Assembly (NCBI GenBank): GCA_022710205.1
Contig: JAKLHJ010000006.1
Coordinates: 1 to 19,917 of the forward strand
Direction of reading: 5' to 3'
Length of the DNA: 19,917 nucleotides
Source: Patescibacteria group bacterium
GTDB taxonomy: Bacteria > Patescibacteriota > Minisyncoccia > Phycocordibacterales > UBA12445
Below are positions 1 through 7,551 of this stretch, piece by piece. The notes below the pieces were generated by a model that saw only the letters and a program-made list of their open reading frames with translations, ran no database searches and was not told the DNA's origin. Every line of letters starts with the position of its first letter. The stretch's first letter is position 1. A program made the position numbers and the translations under genes.

Positions 1-799
1 CAGAGGCATCTTCAGGCTTGCGTCCGGTTTTTCTTAGTGCATTTATCAAAGCAGCCAACACCACTGTCGCGGTGCCGTGCTGGTCATCATGAAAAACAGG
101 AATACCTACCTTCTTCTGTAATTTTTCTTCTATTTCAAAACACAGAGGAGCTTTAATATCTTCTATCATGATCGCACTGAATGTTTTTGCTATGCCTGTG
201 AGTATGGCAACGATCTCGTCCGCATCATCGCTTTCTATTAGAAGAGGGACGCAGCTTATATCTGCCATCTTGTTAAGAATGGCTGACTTGCCTTCCATAA
301 CAGGCATGGCTGCCAGTATTCCGATATCGCCCAAACCCAGGACGGCCGAACCGTTAGTGGCTATGCAGACGGTATTGCCTATAGAAGTATATTCCCTTGC
401 CAGAGATGGTTTGTTAAGAATATGATTGCAAACCTGGGCAACGCCGGGAGTATAAATCATCCTTAAGTCGTTGAGACTGTCTATTTCAACCAATGATTTT
501 ACCGCTATCTTGCCGCCTTTATGCATCCTCAAAACCTCGTCCTCGATAGATAATATCTTATAGCCCTTGAGTTTTTTCACGGCTAATATGGTCTTTATAA
601 ACTGCTGCTTATCATCGAAAAATATTATGAAGTCTCTTATCACATAATTGGAGGTCAGGTGAATCTTTGTGATGTCGCCCAACACGGCTCCGTTGGCGCC
701 TAATTCGGATGTCAGCCGTCCCAGCGCTCCGGCTACATCAGGAATCCTGAACCTGATCTTTTTTACTATTTTATTGCTATGTTTTTCTATGTGTTTCAT
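1..799 (-). CDS. ACT-domain NAD(P)-dependent malic enzyme, N-terminal part (runs off left edge)
   Basis: Malic enzyme catalyses oxidative decarboxylation of malate to pyruvate in the cytoplasm. About 266 residues are visible and the C-terminal NAD-binding part lies outside the window. Residues about 13-85 form an ACT-like regulatory domain. Residues from about 95 are the malic enzyme N-terminal domain, with YTPGVA (116-121), GLGDIG (155-160), PVMEGK with the likely catalytic Lys171, an acidic metal-binding pair in EDIKAP (213-214), and HDDQHGTA (237-244). I chose the ATG at 799. A TTG two codons upstream is possible and neither has a strong Shine-Dalgarno. The gene follows the stop of the upstream membrane protein by 17 nt, so it is probably the last visible gene of a polyamine operon. 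The ACT domain suggests allosteric control by a small ligand, which cannot be named from sequence. The family call is secure; cofactor preference (NAD or NADP) is not. Confidence 0.93.
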   Translation of the reverse strand, partial: MKHIEKHSNKIVKKIRFRIPDVAGALGRLTSELGANGAVLGDITKIHLTSNYVIRDFIIFFDDKQQFIKTILAVKKLKGYKILSIEDEVLRMHKGGKIAVKSLVEIDSLNDLRMIYTPGVAQVCNHILNKPSLAREYTSIGNTVCIATNGSAVLGLGDIGILAAMPVMEGKSAILNKMADISCVPLLIESDDADEIVAILTGIAKTFSAIMIEDIKAPLCFEIEEKLQKKVGIPVFHDDQHGTATVVLAALINALRKTGRKPEDAS

Positions 800-816
800 A
801 GCCAATATCTTGTTTT

Positions 817-1344
817 TTATGTTTCGTAATTAAACTGATACTTCGCTGTCGAAAGCTTGCGAAAAAGTGTCTCTTCCTGCGAAAATGTCGGAGACGCGTT
901 AACTATCTTGGAAAACCCCTCCCAGATACCGAACCAGCCAAGAGGTACCAGTAATATCTCGAGTATTTTAATGATAAGAGTCGAGATAATACTAAAGTAG
1001 GCCATTAGCGTAATCGAACTTAAAAAACAGACGCCTACCAAAATAAAGATAACGCCTTTTTTCCTCATGTTATATATTTCCCGTCCTACCTGCAATGCCC
1101 TGTATTTAAAATATTGCTTAAGCCTCTGGACAACCATCTGCTCCGATTTTTCGTCTTTCAATGCTTTCGGCGCGGAAAAAGATATCAAAAGGCTCCCTTT
1201 TGCCGTTTCCCTGTATCTTTTTTTAAGTTCGGTTATAAAATCTTCCGACAGGGCCCTCTCGTCAAGCGGCCTGGGGTCAAAATCGGAAAAAATATCATCC
1301 CACACATCGAGAATTATGGATATTTCTTTGAGTTTTTCGCTCAT
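817..1344 (-). CDS. Two-TM membrane protein of unknown function
   Basis: I do not recognise this 175-residue protein. The first ~95 residues are charged and soluble. Two hydrophobic segments at about 98-115 and 119-140 form a probable hairpin in the membrane, followed by a ~35-residue polar tail. There is no signal peptide or catalytic motif that I can see. The ATG is preceded by AGGTAGGG at suitable spacing. It sits 15 nt after the DHS-like gene and 17 nt before the malic enzyme, so it is very likely co-transcribed with both. The position suggests, without showing, a role tied to polyamine or carbon metabolism. Confidence 0.8.
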   Translation of the reverse strand: MSEKLKEISIILDVWDDIFSDFDPRPLDERALSEDFITELKKRYRETAKGSLLISFSAPKALKDEKSEQMVVQRLKQYFKYRALQVGREIYNMRKKGVIFILVGVCFLSSITLMAYFSIISTLIIKILEILLVPLGWFGIWEGFSKIVNASPTFSQEETLFRKLSTAKYQFNYET

Positions 1345-1359
1345 ATATATCCCTACCTA

Positions 1360-2328
1360 TTATTTATTTAATATGTAGGCAAACATAAGCGGCGCCACGA
1401 TTGTCGCGTCTGATTCGATTACAAACCGTGGGGTATCAATTCCGAGTTTGCCCCATGTAATCTTCTCATTCGGAACGGCGCCGCTATATGATCCGAATGA
1501 CGTTATGCTGTCGGATATCTGGCAAAAATATCCCCATAATCTGCATTTCTTCTTCAAATCTAAATTTATCAAAGGGACCGTGCATATGGAAAAATCTCCC
1601 GCAATCCCGCCGCCTATCTGGAAAAAGCCTATTGGTTTATCCTTTGAATTTTTCAAATACCAGTCGATAAGCGAGGTCATTTGCTCTACGCCTGTTTTTA
1701 CGGTAGTGACATTGCATATCGATTTTTTGATGATCTGTGCCGCAAAAACATTTCCAAGCGTCGAGTCTTCCCAGCCAGGCGTAAAGATAGGCAGGCCTTT
1801 TTTGCACGCGGCAATAACCCATGACTTCTCGGGATCTATCTGATATCGGCCTTTTATCTGTCCTTCTTGTATTAACTGGTAAATATATTCATAAGGAAAA
1901 TACCGCTTTCCTTCTCTTTCCGCACGCTGCCATAAAATGATGATCTTGCGTTCGATAAACCGCATGGCCTTTTCTTCCGGTATACACGTGTCTGTGACGC
2001 GGTTATAACCGCTCTTAAGAATAGATAATTCTTCTTTATCGGATAGATTCCTATAATTCGGAACCCTCCTATAATATTTGTGCGCGACGAGATTAAAAAT
2101 ATCTTCTTCCAAATTGGCGCCGGTACAGCAGATAGCATGAACCTTGCCTTTCCTTATAATTTCGGCCAACGTAATGCCAAGCTCGGCCGTACTCATAGCG
2201 CCCGCCATCGCAACAAGCACTTTCCCGCCTTTGTTGATGAATCTTACATATGCTTCGGATGCATCTTTTAACGAAGCGGCATTAAAGTGATGATAGTTAT
2301 CCTGTATAAATCTTTTTATACCGCTCAT
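1360..2328 (-). CDS. Deoxyhypusine synthase-like protein
   Basis: This is a 322-residue member of the deoxyhypusine synthase (DHS) family, NAD-dependent enzymes that transfer the aminobutyl group of spermidine to a lysine or an amine. An NAD-binding style segment MAGAMSTAELG lies at about 41-51, followed by CCTGANLEED. The C-terminal catalytic block reads SGAVPNEKITWGK, with Lys294 at the place of the active-site lysine of human DHS (Lys329, WGK). The catalytic lysine is therefore kept and the protein is probably active. Bacteria normally lack the eIF5A substrate, and several bacterial DHS-like proteins are thought to act on polyamines instead. The gene is 20 nt downstream of homospermidine synthase, which points to polyamine metabolism. 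The ATG has a strong AGGGGG Shine-Dalgarno. Its true acceptor substrate is unknown. Confidence 0.9.
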   Translation of the reverse strand: MSGIKRFIQDNYHHFNAASLKDASEAYVRFINKGGKVLVAMAGAMSTAELGITLAEIIRKGKVHAICCTGANLEEDIFNLVAHKYYRRVPNYRNLSDKEELSILKSGYNRVTDTCIPEEKAMRFIERKIIILWQRAEREGKRYFPYEYIYQLIQEGQIKGRYQIDPEKSWVIAACKKGLPIFTPGWEDSTLGNVFAAQIIKKSICNVTTVKTGVEQMTSLIDWYLKNSKDKPIGFFQIGGGIAGDFSICTVPLINLDLKKKCRLWGYFCQISDSITSFGSYSGAVPNEKITWGKLGIDTPRFVIESDATIVAPLMFAYILNK

Positions 2329-2348
2329 ATAATACCCCCTATTATTCT

Positions 2349-3794
2349 CTAATCCTTAAATAGAAAGTTCTGGAAACACCATGGATTCTCTTTATCAAGA
2401 TGCGCCGCGGGATTCTCTTTAAAAAATATCTGGTAATTCTTAAACGGTGTCCAATCGGACGGCTCCGATATGAATTTTCCGAGATACGGCTCAGCTATTT
2501 TAAGCACATAATCATAAGGAAGATCCTCCGGTACACAAACACCCTTGTTGGGGTTTTCAATCATCCACATGACAGCCGAGACCACTCCTATTGCCACCTG
2601 TATAGTAGTGGCGTTTTGATGCGGGACCAGCTTTCTAGCCTGATCTATGCTTAAGATGCTTCCTATCCACCATGAGTTATGCTTATGCCCCATGAGGAGC
2701 GCTCCCAGTATGTCTTCTCCCTCAACAATATCATCTCCCATAATTCTCTGTTTCGGCTGGAGCTCATAATTACGGCACCTAAGCTCATATAAAGAGGATA
2801 GTGTTTCGCAAGACGGCATATAGGCATAGTGAACGGTAGGTCTATAAACGGCTTTGCCGTTTTCCGTAACTGTAAGCCTATCTGATATGGTGAATGCCTC
2901 GCCGTGCCTGATGGCCATGCCTATAATTTCATGATGGGGTACCCATGACCTTACCCACGTATTCATCCCCATCTGTGAAAGGAATATCTGGTTTTTCGGG
3001 CCGTGATCCGGTACATTGGCCAAATCGGGCAGCTTTCTCTCATGTGTGCCCCATCCCATTTCGGCAGGAGATATTCCTTCTTCCCTCAATCCCTCGATAC
3101 TCCAGGTTCCGACGAATTCGTTTAATTTTTTCGGCACATTAGTAACCTGGGTGTCTCTTTCGCTTATATGTATTACCTTTATACCGAGATCCATCGCCAA
3201 ATGTGCGAAATCTTTTTTGCTTAGATGCCGTTCCAAACTATTTATTTCGCTCTTAGGCGTAGCGTTATCTTTTATCGATGCCTCGGCAATATCCAAAATA
3301 CCTTTTTTCGTGAAATGAGATATGAGGCCCGGATTGGCGCCGTGATCCACTACAGCAGTTGTCGAATTATTCCATTTAGCGATTATGTTACGCAGCTGCA
3401 TATGTCTGTAATATAGCGACTTTTGAAGTGGCGTCTTATTATGTATTCCGGCATACGGATCCCACTCCTCTACGGAGGCATTAACATATAGAACATTATT
3501 TTCATGGCACCATGTAAGAATATCTTCACATCCTATATTCCAGGCGAGATCTATGATAATCCCGCCAGGAGACACATATTTGCCCAGTTCCTGCGTTATG
3601 TTTATCGGGGTAATCCTTTCCAGACAGAACACCACTCCTTTTTCCAGCCATCCTTTCAATTGTTCGCGGTGATCAACAAAATCCATAATTGTAATGTTGT
3701 GATGCGGGATTTTGATATGCTTCAATAATATAGGTAAGGTGCATTTCGCTACCGCGCCGTAACCTATAATCAAAACCTTATTATTGAATTCCAA
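2349..3794 (-). CDS. hss: Homospermidine synthase
   Basis: This cytoplasmic NAD-dependent enzyme makes homospermidine from putrescine. At 481 residues it has the usual length of bacterial homospermidine synthase (saccharopine-dehydrogenase-like fold). The N-terminus carries a Rossmann motif IGYGAVAK (10-17). Family-typical blocks follow: SPGGIIIDLAWN (75-86), VDHGANPGLISHF (149-161) and FVGTWSIEGLREEG (227-240). Trp231 probably matches the active-site Trp229 described for the Blastochloris enzyme (inference from alignment by eye). The start is TTG, chosen because AGGAGG lies 8 nt upstream and no better in-frame ATG exists. It lies 30 nt after the UPF0316 gene and 20 nt before the DHS-like gene. 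A broken paralogue lies at 10951-11745. Confidence 0.95.
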   Translation of the reverse strand: MEFNNKVLIIGYGAVAKCTLPILLKHIKIPHHNITIMDFVDHREQLKGWLEKGVVFCLERITPINITQELGKYVSPGGIIIDLAWNIGCEDILTWCHENNVLYVNASVEEWDPYAGIHNKTPLQKSLYYRHMQLRNIIAKWNNSTTAVVDHGANPGLISHFTKKGILDIAEASIKDNATPKSEINSLERHLSKKDFAHLAMDLGIKVIHISERDTQVTNVPKKLNEFVGTWSIEGLREEGISPAEMGWGTHERKLPDLANVPDHGPKNQIFLSQMGMNTWVRSWVPHHEIIGMAIRHGEAFTISDRLTVTENGKAVYRPTVHYAYMPSCETLSSLYELRCRNYELQPKQRIMGDDIVEGEDILGALLMGHKHNSWWIGSILSIDQARKLVPHQNATTIQVAIGVVSAVMWMIENPNKGVCVPEDLPYDYVLKIAEPYLGKFISEPSDWTPFKNYQIFFKENPAAHLDKENPWCFQNFLFKD

Positions 3795-3824
3795 AATTGC
3801 GTCCTCCTTTTATATTGCTTTTTA

Positions 3825-4376
3825 TTATTCTACATCGAGATACCTAATATCCCGCTCTGCCGTATATCGAACATCCTCTATGGTATAAAATATGCCTGGG
3901 TCGAATTTTTTGATTATTCGCATAACATTGTCCAGTGCTTTATTTTTTATAATCGCGTAAACAACCTTTACCTTGCCCTTTGTCCCCTCCGCATTAATAA
4001 TGGTGGTGCGATACCCCGCCGCATATAATATACTCGCAAGCCTTTTATGGTCTTTACGCGTTATGACTCTCACTTTAAGATAATGACTCGAAATTTTCTT
4101 GGCGATGGACATTCCCGTAAAAGTTCCCATACTATACCCGGCCGCAAATGCAATATAATTGGCCGGATTATTTAAATGCTGCATTATTTGTGTTATCGCC
4201 AAAAGCCATATTATTTTTTCGAAGAAGCCTATCAGGACGGCAGTTTTTCTTACGCCCCGAGATACGAATACTATCCTGACCGTTTCCATGCTCACGTCCA
4301 CGACGCGGGCGGAAAATATCAGTATCGGGATTATTATCTGCGAAGCTTGTATGTTCACAACATAAGCTGTATTCAT
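3825..4376 (-). CDS. UPF0316 family membrane protein with C-terminal DUF2179-type domain
   Basis: The 183-residue protein has three hydrophobic segments near the N-terminus (about 13-30, 45-65 and 72-90). The family-typical stretch RVVDVSMETVRIVFVSRG lies at 24-41, followed by GFFEKIIWLLA. The C-terminal ~85 residues form a soluble cytosolic-looking domain of the DUF2179 type. The biochemical role of the family is not established. A shape of membrane anchor plus small ligand-binding-like domain is a reasonable description. It starts 10 nt after the receiver protein stop and precedes hss by 30 nt. The start ATG has no convincing Shine-Dalgarno, so translational coupling with the upstream gene is likely. 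Confidence 0.9.
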   Translation of the reverse strand: MNTAYVVNIQASQIIIPILIFSARVVDVSMETVRIVFVSRGVRKTAVLIGFFEKIIWLLAITQIMQHLNNPANYIAFAAGYSMGTFTGMSIAKKISSHYLKVRVITRKDHKRLASILYAAGYRTTIINAEGTKGKVKVVYAIIKNKALDNVMRIIKKFDPGIFYTIEDVRYTAERDIRYLDVE

Positions 4377-4386
4377 GGTTCATTTT

Positions 4387-4746
4387 CTAGCTATCTTCTA
4401 AAAGCGCTTTTCTTACTTTTTCAAGCAATAGCTGCGTACCGTGTGATTTGTCATGATAATCTACGGCGCCTTTAACGATACGTTTTTGTTCGTCAAGCGG
4501 ATATACGCTCGCTACTATGACTTTCACTTTATTATGGAATGACTGCATAATCTCATACAAAATACTTCCAAACACAACCGGCATTTTTATGTCGAGTAGT
4601 ACCATATCTATGCCGCCTTTATTCAATACATCGTACGCTTCGGATGCATCGGCGCTTTCAATCACTTCGAAGCCCTCATCTGTAAGCAACTGAGCGTATA
4701 TCTTACGCACACGATCTTCGTCTTCGATGATAAGTATTCTTTTCAT
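4387..4746 (-). CDS. Receiver-only (CheY-like) response regulator
   Basis: The 119-residue protein is a single phospho-receiver domain with no output domain. The acidic pocket is ED at residues 8-9, the phospho-acceptor is Asp52 in VLLDIKMP, the switch position is Ser in VIVAS, and the conserved Lys lies in DKS near the end. I start it at MKRILIIEDE (ATG 4746) because GAGG sits about 9 nt upstream and the receiver fold begins there. A longer frame to 4809 would add 21 unrelated residues. It heads the run UPF0316-hss-DHS-like-unknown-malic enzyme. No histidine kinase is adjacent on this side; the kinase at 4910-5962 belongs to the neighbouring operon but ends close by and could be its donor. 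Confidence 0.9.
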   Translation of the reverse strand: MKRILIIEDEDRVRKIYAQLLTDEGFEVIESADASEAYDVLNKGGIDMVLLDIKMPVVFGSILYEIMQSFHNKVKVIVASVYPLDEQKRIVKGAVDYHDKSHGTQLLLEKVRKALLEDS

Positions 4747-4783
4747 AATCAGTGTCCTCGGGTTAAGAACTATACACACAGAA

Positions 4784-4820
4784 AGTATATCAAAATACCC
4801 ATTAACCAATTGTTAACAAT
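4784..4820 (-). promoter_or_regulatory. Probable promoter/operator of the polyamine operon
   Basis: In the 163-nt gap between the kinase stop and the receiver gene, the minus strand has TATACT (4789-4784) as a -10-like box about 40 nt before the start codon. The matching -35 position reads CAATTG, which is weak. A perfect 12-nt palindrome, ATTGTTAACAAT (4809-4820), overlaps that -35 and could be an operator. The rest of the gap is AT-rich. A weak 5-bp stem at 4869-4902 followed by a T run on the minus strand may end the two-component operon. All of this is by eye. Confidence 0.35.
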
Positions 4821-4909
4821 ATATTAATTTTTTTAATAAATAGATAAACGCTGTGGATGTAAAAAATTCTAAGGAGAGATGTTTTATTGAAATATTTCTT
4901 AGGGCGGTG

Positions 4910-5962
4910 TTAATGCGACAAAATCGGAAGCACTACGCTAAATGTCGATCCTTTACCAAGCTTACTTTTAACTATAATTTTGGCTTTATGCAGTTCCGCT
5001 ATCGACTGAGTGATCGGCAACCCAAGGCCGGAGCCTGAAGCGTACCGATTCTTTTCTTTGTTTGCTCGAAAAAATTTATCGAATAACTTCGGTATGTCTT
5101 CGTCCGCTATGCCCATCCCCGTATCCGAAATTGAGACGATGGCCTTCTTTTTCTGATATTTGACATCTATTTTAATCTGGCCGTTCTGGGGCGTAAATTT
5201 AATGGCATTATCAATGATATTAAAAAATAATCGCCTCAAACTCAATTCATCGGCCTTGACCCGCTCCGACATCTCGGGAACACTAATATCTACACTTATA
5301 TTTTTCTCAGCAGTAAGAATCTTGCTCTGTTCAAAGATATCATTAAGAAATTGATTTAAATCGATATTTTCGAAATTCAGGAATTCTGGCCTGTATGTCA
5401 TCTTTGTAAGAAGAAGCAGGTCTTCTATGGTTTTAAGCATTTTTTTCGATTCATCTAAGGCAATGCTGATTACCTTTTTATATTCTTCATTATCGCGTTC
5501 CTTTTTTAACGCAATCTCCGCTTCTCCTCTTATGATAGCGATGGGTGTTTTTAATTCGTGCGCTATATAAGAATTGGATTCCACAATATATTTAAAAGAG
5601 CTTTCCAGCCGCGATATCATATCATTGAAAGCGGATATCAAATATTTGGTCTCTTTGTTTGGATTTTTGATATCAACTCGCGCGCTCAAATCTTCATGCG
5701 TAATCTCTTCTGCGATTTCCGCGATCTTTTTAACCGGCTTCATTATGTGCCTCACGATTGCCTTCCATACTAAATATAATAGTGCGGCCGCTATTAAGAC
5801 AGGAATAAAAAGTTTTGCCAATATATGACCTTTGACCATATCATTGATGGCTTCGGCAATATTGTGGCTTGTAAGCGCGTAAATAAAACAGCTGTATATG
5901 AATAAGAAAATACTTAGGATGGCTATATAAACAAAGTCTATCTTAAGTTTAAATATCCTCAT
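4910..5962 (-). CDS. Membrane sensor histidine kinase (HAMP-HisKA-HATPase)
   Basis: This 350-residue kinase has TM1 at about 11-30 and TM2 at about 49-68, then a HAMP linker (69-122). A HisKA box carries His135 in AHELKTP. The ATP-binding domain has an N box (IIDNAIKFTP), a G1 box (DTGMGI), an F box (LFDKFF) and a G2 box (GSGLGLPI). The loop between the two TMs is only about 18 residues, too short for a periplasmic ligand domain, so sensing is probably within the membrane or through a partner protein. Its ATG is 2 nt after the stop of the OmpR-type regulator, which is surely its partner. Upstream in the same run are a metal permease and a K+/H+ antiporter, the likely targets or co-sensors. 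Confidence 0.95.
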   Translation of the reverse strand: MRIFKLKIDFVYIAILSIFLFIYSCFIYALTSHNIAEAINDMVKGHILAKLFIPVLIAAALLYLVWKAIVRHIMKPVKKIAEIAEEITHEDLSARVDIKNPNKETKYLISAFNDMISRLESSFKYIVESNSYIAHELKTPIAIIRGEAEIALKKERDNEEYKKVISIALDESKKMLKTIEDLLLLTKMTYRPEFLNFENIDLNQFLNDIFEQSKILTAEKNISVDISVPEMSERVKADELSLRRLFFNIIDNAIKFTPQNGQIKIDVKYQKKKAIVSISDTGMGIADEDIPKLFDKFFRANKEKNRYASGSGLGLPITQSIAELHKAKIIVKSKLGKGSTFSVVLPILSH

Positions 5963-5964
5963 GT

Positions 5965-6633
5965 CTATTCTTTCAGAATATATCCTGCCCCGTGTATAGT
6001 ATGAATAAGCGGTTTGTCGGAATCTTTATCGATCTTATTCCTTAAATGATTTACAAATACATCTATTATATTGGAAAGACTGTCGAATTCTTCGTTCCAT
6101 ACATGTTCGGAAATCATCGTTCTCGTAACGACTTCGTTAGCGTTCATAATGAGATATTCCAAAAGAGCATATTCCTTGCTCGTCAGATCAATTTCCCTGT
6201 CAGCGCGCTTAACCTTATGGGTAAGTTGATTTAATTCCAAATCGGCAACTCGAAATACGGACATCTTATCGGCCCGTTTTCTTCGAAGAAGCGCCCTTAC
6301 CCGCGCTAAAAACTCATCAAAAGAAAAAGGCTTGGTAAGATAATCATCCGCGCCAAAATCCAGACCCTTCACCTTATCGCGCACGCTGTCTTTGGCTGTT
6401 ATAATTAATATTGGAGTATCCATTTTTTTATTTCGTATATGTTTGCATATAGCAAGCCCGCTTGTATCCGGCAGCATAAGATCTAGTATTATCAGATCAT
6501 ATGGATTGACATCGATTAAAAAAATCGCATCTTCGCCTTTATAAGCTACGTCGATGGCATAGCGCTCTTCTTTTAGCCCTTTGGTGACAAAATCCGCCAT
6601 TCTTTTTTCGTCTTCCACCAACAAAATTCTCAT
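5965..6633 (-). CDS. OmpR/PhoB-family response regulator
   Basis: The 222-residue transcription regulator has a receiver domain (1-115) with acidic residues at 8-9, Asp51 in ILDLMLP as phospho-acceptor, Thr in ITAKD, and Lys in LTKPF. A winged-helix DNA-binding domain (about 125-220) contains LTSKEYALLEYL and ends in IHTIHGAGYIL, both typical of the family. It is translated just before the sensor kinase (2 nt gap) and 30 nt after the permease, forming a four-gene set with the permease and the antiporter. It probably controls that set in response to ion or metal stress. The ATG is supported by the domain start and an AGAGGT upstream. Confidence 0.95.
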   Translation of the reverse strand: MRILLVEDEKRMADFVTKGLKEERYAIDVAYKGEDAIFLIDVNPYDLIILDLMLPDTSGLAICKHIRNKKMDTPILIITAKDSVRDKVKGLDFGADDYLTKPFSFDEFLARVRALLRRKRADKMSVFRVADLELNQLTHKVKRADREIDLTSKEYALLEYLIMNANEVVTRTMISEHVWNEEFDSLSNIIDVFVNHLRNKIDKDSDKPLIHTIHGAGYILKE

Positions 6634-6663
6634 GCCTTGATTTTACCTCTTTTCAATATGTTT

Positions 6664-7551
6664 TTAAAAAAACAGGCTAAATAATAATCCTGATATTATG
6701 GCAAATGCAAACCAATAGATTATGTAAACCAGAACTGGTCTTCTGCCGATAATACGCTGCGCCATAATCATTGTAGGGATACAGGTTCCTACCGCTCCCA
6801 AAAGAAAGCTGAAGGCAGGCCCACCGCCTAACCCCAGCTTTAATAGGGCCGCAGTAAGCGGTATCTCTTCTCCTTCGCATATGTAAACAGGGATGCCGAC
6901 CAAGACTGCTGCTAGATACGCAAAAGGCCCGGAAGAGCCGATATATTTTGGTATCGCGTCATGCGGTATGAGCGCTGAGAGAAGACTTGCAATGAACATA
7001 CCAAGAATAAAATATTTGCTTAACTCTTTGGTAATATCAATAAAACACTTCCAATATCCAATTTTTTGTGTCTCACAATCCGGGCAAGATTCACACACTT
7101 CTTTTGTCGGCCCGTTAGTTAACATAAATCCCTTGACTTTCGATCGTTCGAAATAGTTGAACATGATCCCCAAAATAATGGCGCCGCACAGCGATAAGAG
7201 AACTCTAGCAATGGTAAACTTCCATCCCAGCATCGCATACGTCAATACTACGGTCTGAGGGCTTAAGAGCGGCGAAACCATAATAAACGCAGTTATCGCA
7301 CCGAGCCTTGCCCCCTTTTCCTTTATACCTTCTGCCATTGGCATGGTAGCGCAGGCGCATCCCGGCAGAAGCGCTCCCAATATAGTCGCGCTTATTACGG
7401 ACGAGGTGCCTCGGCTCAAATATTTATCGGCGAATTTTGGCTTGAGATAAACTTTGAGAAATGCGCCAAAGACAGTTCCCAAAACAAAGTACGGAATGAC
7501 CGTCAGTATCAATGAGAAGAACTCTTTTAATATCTTATATGCGATTTCCAA
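6664..7551 (-). CDS. SO_0444/ArsP-type permease, putative heavy-metal efflux
   Basis: This 295-residue integral membrane protein belongs to the predicted permease family (DUF318/ArsP_1, SO_0444-like) linked to Cu/Zn efflux. GCACATMP (64-71) is a conserved cysteine-bearing membrane motif, followed by FIMVSPLLSP. A central cytosolic loop holds CESCPDC (Cys153, Cys156, Cys159), a likely metal-capture site. The C-terminal half has EGEEIPL and GTCIPTMIM. The start codon is TTG, directly after the antiporter TAA. GAGGAG in the antiporter 3' end serves as its Shine-Dalgarno, so the two are translationally coupled. The two-component genes follow. Substrate metal cannot be told from sequence. Confidence 0.9.
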   Translation of the reverse strand: MEIAYKILKEFFSLILTVIPYFVLGTVFGAFLKVYLKPKFADKYLSRGTSSVISATILGALLPGCACATMPMAEGIKEKGARLGAITAFIMVSPLLSPQTVVLTYAMLGWKFTIARVLLSLCGAIILGIMFNYFERSKVKGFMLTNGPTKEVCESCPDCETQKIGYWKCFIDITKELSKYFILGMFIASLLSALIPHDAIPKYIGSSGPFAYLAAVLVGIPVYICEGEEIPLTAALLKLGLGGGPAFSFLLGAVGTCIPTMIMAQRIIGRRPVLVYIIYWFAFAIISGLLFSLFF

